Of a stretch of DNA of 64,000 nt, positions 60,950 to 64,000 are shown piece after piece. The translations under genes were made by a program, and so were the position numbers. Where the stretch lies: the NCBI RefSeq assembly GCF_001632775.1, contig NZ_CP015249.1, positions 1-64,000 of the forward strand, in the 5' to 3' direction. The notes beneath the pieces were generated by a model, which was not told where the DNA came from, made no database searches, and saw only the letters and a program-made list of their open reading frames with translations. Numbering within the stretch: the stretch's first letter is position 1; each line of letters opens with the position of its first letter. This DNA comes from Dokdonella koreensis DS-123. Its GTDB lineage: Bacteria > Pseudomonadota > Gammaproteobacteria > Xanthomonadales > Rhodanobacteraceae.

Positions 60950-62830
60950 ATGCACTACCCGACCCGTTTCGACGTGATCGTCGTCGGCGGCGGCCACGCC
61001 GGAACCGAAGCGGCCCTGGCGGCGGCGCGCTCCGGCGCCAGCACCCTGCTCCTCAGCCACAACATCGAGACGATCGGCCAGATGAGCTGCAACCCGGCGA
61101 TCGGCGGGATCGGCAAGGGCCACCTGGTTCGCGAGATCGACGCCCTCGGCGGCGCGATGGCCTGGGCGGCGGACCGGGCGGGCATCCAGTGGCGTACCTT
61201 GAATGCATCGAAGGGGCCGGCGGTCCGTGCCACGCGCTGCCAGGCCGATCGGGTTTTGTACAAAGCTGCCATCCGCCGTCTGATCGAGTCGCAGCCCGGT
61301 CTGTGGGTGTTCCAGCAGGCGGTCGAGGACCTGAACCTCGCCGGCGAGCGCATCCGCGGCGTCGTCACCCAGGCCGGCCTGCGCTTCGAGGCGGCCACCG
61401 TGGTCCTGACCGCCGGTACCTTCCTCGCCGGCAAGATCCATATCGGCCAGGCCAGCTATGCCGGGGGTCGCGCCGGCGATGCGCCGGCGCAGCGGCTGGC
61501 CGACCGGCTGCGCGAGCTGCCGCTCGGCGCCGACCGTCTCAAGACCGGCACGCCGCCGCGGATCGACGGACGCACGATCGACTTCTCCGGACTCGAGGAA
61601 CAGCCCGGCGACGATCCGGCACCGGTCTTCTCGTTCCTCGGTTCGCGCGCCGACCATCCGCGCCAGGTCGGCTGCTGGATCACCCATACCTCGGAGCGAA
61701 CCCACCAGGTCATCCGCGACGGGCTGGATCGCTCGCCGCTGTACACCGGCGCGATCGAGGGCATCGGGCCGCGCTACTGCCCGTCGATCGAAGACAAGGT
61801 CGTGCGTTTCGGCGACAAGTCCTCGCACCAGATCTTCATCGAGCCGGAAGGCCTCGACACCCACGAGGTCTATCCCAACGGCATCTCCACCTCGCTGCCG
61901 TTCGACGTGCAGCTCGCCCTGGTGCGCTCGATCAAAGGCTTCGAGAACGCCCATATCACGCGCCCGGGCTACGCGATCGAGTACGACTACTTCGACCCGC
62001 GCGGGCTGAAGCCGTCGCTGGAGACCCGCGCGATCGCCGGCCTGTACTTCGCCGGCCAGATCAACGGTACCACCGGCTACGAGGAGGCCGCCGCGCAGGG
62101 CCTGGTCGCCGGCCTCAATGCGGCGCGGGCCGCCCGCGACGAGGCGCCCTGGACGCCGCGCCGCGACGAGGCCTACATCGGCGTGCTGATCGACGACCTG
62201 ACCACCAACGGCACGCTGGAACCGTACCGGATGTTCACCTCGCGCGCCGAGTACCGGCTGCAGTTGCGCGAGGACAATGCCGACCTGCGGCTGACCGCGG
62301 TCGGCCATGGCCTGGGCTGCGTGCCCGAGTCACGCTATGCGGCCGTGTGCCGCAAGGTCGAGGCGATCGAGCACGAGCGCCAGCGGCTGGCCGCCATCCG
62401 GGTCGCGCCGGCCGGCCGCCTGGCCCAGGCGCTGGAAGCCGCGCTCGGGGTCGCCCTCTCGCGTGAATCCACGGCGCTGGACCTGATCCGCCGGCCGGAG
62501 CTCGACTATGCCGGGCTGACGGCGATACCGGGCATCGGTCCGGCGGTCGCCGATCCCCAGGTCGCCGAGCAGGTCGAGGTCGGCGTCAAGTACGCCGGGT
62601 ACCTCGACCGGCAGCGCGAGGAGATCGAGCGCAATCGCCGGCACGAGGAAACGGCGATTCCCGACAGCTTCGACTACGATGCGGTGCGCGGCCTCTCGGC
62701 CGAGGTCCTGGCCAAGCTCAAGCGCGGCCTGCCGGCGACGATCGGTCAGGCGCAGCGCATCAGCGGCGTCACGCCGGCGGCGATCTCCCTGCTGCTGGTC
62801 CATCTCAAGCGCCACCGCCGCGTCGCCTGA
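60950..62830 (+). CDS. mnmG: tRNA uridine-5-carboxymethylaminomethyl modification enzyme MnmG (GidA)
   Basis: A 626-residue FAD-binding protein, close to E. coli MnmG (629). With MnmE it installs the cmnm5 group on U34 of certain tRNAs. Motifs are the dinucleotide fold [20 protein letters not shown] (about 9), the conserved [35 protein letters not shown] and the C-terminal helices ([20 protein letters not shown]). The ATG at 60950 fits the family's start. The 3' neighbour is tex. Confidence 0.97.
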   Translation: MHYPTRFDVIVVGGGHAGTEAALAAARSGASTLLLSHNIETIGQMSCNPAIGGIGKGHLVREIDALGGAMAWAADRAGIQWRTLNASKGPAVRATRCQADRVLYKAAIRRLIESQPGLWVFQQAVEDLNLAGERIRGVVTQAGLRFEAATVVLTAGTFLAGKIHIGQASYAGGRAGDAPAQRLADRLRELPLGADRLKTGTPPRIDGRTIDFSGLEEQPGDDPAPVFSFLGSRADHPRQVGCWITHTSERTHQVIRDGLDRSPLYTGAIEGIGPRYCPSIEDKVVRFGDKSSHQIFIEPEGLDTHEVYPNGISTSLPFDVQLALVRSIKGFENAHITRPGYAIEYDYFDPRGLKPSLETRAIAGLYFAGQINGTTGYEEAAAQGLVAGLNAARAARDEAPWTPRRDEAYIGVLIDDLTTNGTLEPYRMFTSRAEYRLQLREDNADLRLTAVGHGLGCVPESRYAAVCRKVEAIEHERQRLAAIRVAPAGRLAQALEAALGVALSRESTALDLIRRPELDYAGLTAIPGIGPAVADPQVAEQVEVGVKYAGYLDRQREEIERNRRHEETAIPDSFDYDAVRGLSAEVLAKLKRGLPATIGQAQRISGVTPAAISLLLVHLKRHRRVA

Positions 62831-62898
62831 AGGCCCGCTCGGTCTCGGCGTACGCGTCCCGCGAGCGGGATTCCTGCACAGGCCCGCCCGCATCCATC

Positions 62899-62926
62899 GC
62901 GCGAAGCGCGGTCCGGCGCTTCGCGC
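62899..62926 (+). terminator. Hairpin after mnmG
   Basis: A perfect 11-bp stem (GCGCGAAGCGC at 62899-62909, complement at 62916-62926) with a 6-nt loop 69 nt after the mnmG stop. There is no T-tract. A candidate 3'-end structure for mnmG. Confidence 0.5.
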
Positions 62927-63090
62927 CGCGCGGGCCGGTCGTCGGCACACCGAATCGGAACGCAGCAGGCCCGGCGTCCGGCAACCTGCAGACCGGCGCG
63001 GCCGGCCATCGGAGCCGGCCGCGTCGCGCCGAAACGCCGAGGCCGGTGCGGCAGCTGTCTCAAACTCCGTGACACGCTCTAGAATCGCCC

Positions 63091-63122
63091 CGGCGGGCCG
63101 CTTCGGCGGCCCGCCGCTTTTT
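63091..63122 (+). terminator. Intrinsic terminator or attenuator just before tex
   Basis: A perfect 11-bp stem (CGGCGGGCCGC at 63091-63101, complement at 63106-63116) with a UUCG tetraloop, followed by CTTTTTC. It points to plus-strand termination only 25 nt before the tex start codon, so it either ends read-through from mnmG or regulates tex by attenuation. Confidence 0.75.
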
Positions 63123-63147
63123 CAAGGTCACTCGGATCATCGGACGC

Positions 63148-64000
<853 letters not shown>

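Larger units (their letters stand above)
62831..63147. other. Region between mnmG and tex
   Basis: About 320 bases with no gene. It contains two strong hairpins (62899-62926 and 63091-63116), a GTGACACGCTCTAG sequence (63070-63082) resembling the palindrome arm at 54956, and TAGAAT (63080-63085), which could be a -10 element for tex. Confidence 0.5.

Noticed and set aside
63057-63085. A full sigma-70 promoter for tex around TAGAAT
   Set aside because: The -10 hexamer is good, but no acceptable -35 exists at 16-18 bp, and a start there would fall in the terminator hairpin. Left as a possibility only.

Overview
The window is high-GC gammaproteobacterial DNA that looks chromosomal. The gene set (hemD-hemX-hemY, mnmG, tex, coaX/birA as separate genes, prlC, rep, a YheT/PlsC pair) and several large secreted proteins ending in an acidic/aromatic tail of the form D-x-I-F-x-x-x-F-D suggest the Lysobacterales (Xanthomonadales), most like Rhodanobacteraceae such as Dokdonella. 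The genus is inference from style. No rRNA, tRNA, CRISPR array, prophage or complete insertion sequence was recognised. One short non-autonomous inverted-repeat element is present.

Layout. 1-5.4 kb: the end of a giant secreted delta-60/lamin-tail/Ig-like repeat protein that starts upstream of the window. 5.9-7.5 kb: a V4R-domain protein followed by a stand-alone MHYT membrane sensor. 7.7-14.2 kb: a YegP-type protein, a membrane-anchored winged-helix/TPR regulator and a large secreted protein. 14.6-25.4 kb: a GntP-family permease, a TonB-dependent receptor, a lipoprotein PHB depolymerase, a CrbS-type transporter/kinase hybrid, its NarL-type regulator and a lipoprotein 3-hydroxybutyrate-oligomer hydrolase. 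I read this block as a polyhydroxybutyrate-utilisation locus. Its two divergent promoter regions share a 14-bp near-identical motif (CATYGTACGAARGT). 25.8-32.9 kb: a small Cys-containing secreted protein, a two-gene ABC transporter, a dipeptidyl peptidase IV and a second membrane-anchored winged-helix/TPR regulator. 33-40.5 kb: an FG-GAP/plant-type LRR secreted protein, pirin, UPF0149 and exonuclease III, a lipoprotein and a seven-repeat propeller-like protein that ends exactly at a 271-bp MITE-like element. 40.9-49.3 kb: threonine aldolase, oligopeptidase A, a SPOR protein, coaX-birA, a small secreted protein behind a sigma-54-like promoter with three 12-bp-spaced TGTCC repeats, mtfA, tdk, CsbD and BON proteins. 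49.5-64 kb: rep, yheT-plsC, srkA with a hotdog thioesterase, a DUF2845 protein, hemD-hemX-hemY, a YiiD-type thioesterase, a lipoprotein, a small ORF, a candidate small RNA, mnmG and the start of tex.

How the genes may work together. In the 14.6-25.4 kb block the two surface lipoprotein hydrolases could break PHB to oligomers and monomers, the TonB-dependent receptor and GntP permease could import the products, and the kinase/regulator pair could adjust transcription to 3-hydroxybutyrate or acetate supply. The shared motif sits about 40 bp upstream of plausible transcription starts of the permease and of the oligomer hydrolase, as expected for an activator site. Elsewhere the layout is mostly short housekeeping operons with 4-8 nt stop/start overlaps (ABC pair, xth/UPF0149, birA/coaX, hemX/hemY, thioesterase/srkA). 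Convergent genes are separated by strong hairpins or overlap by a few bases.
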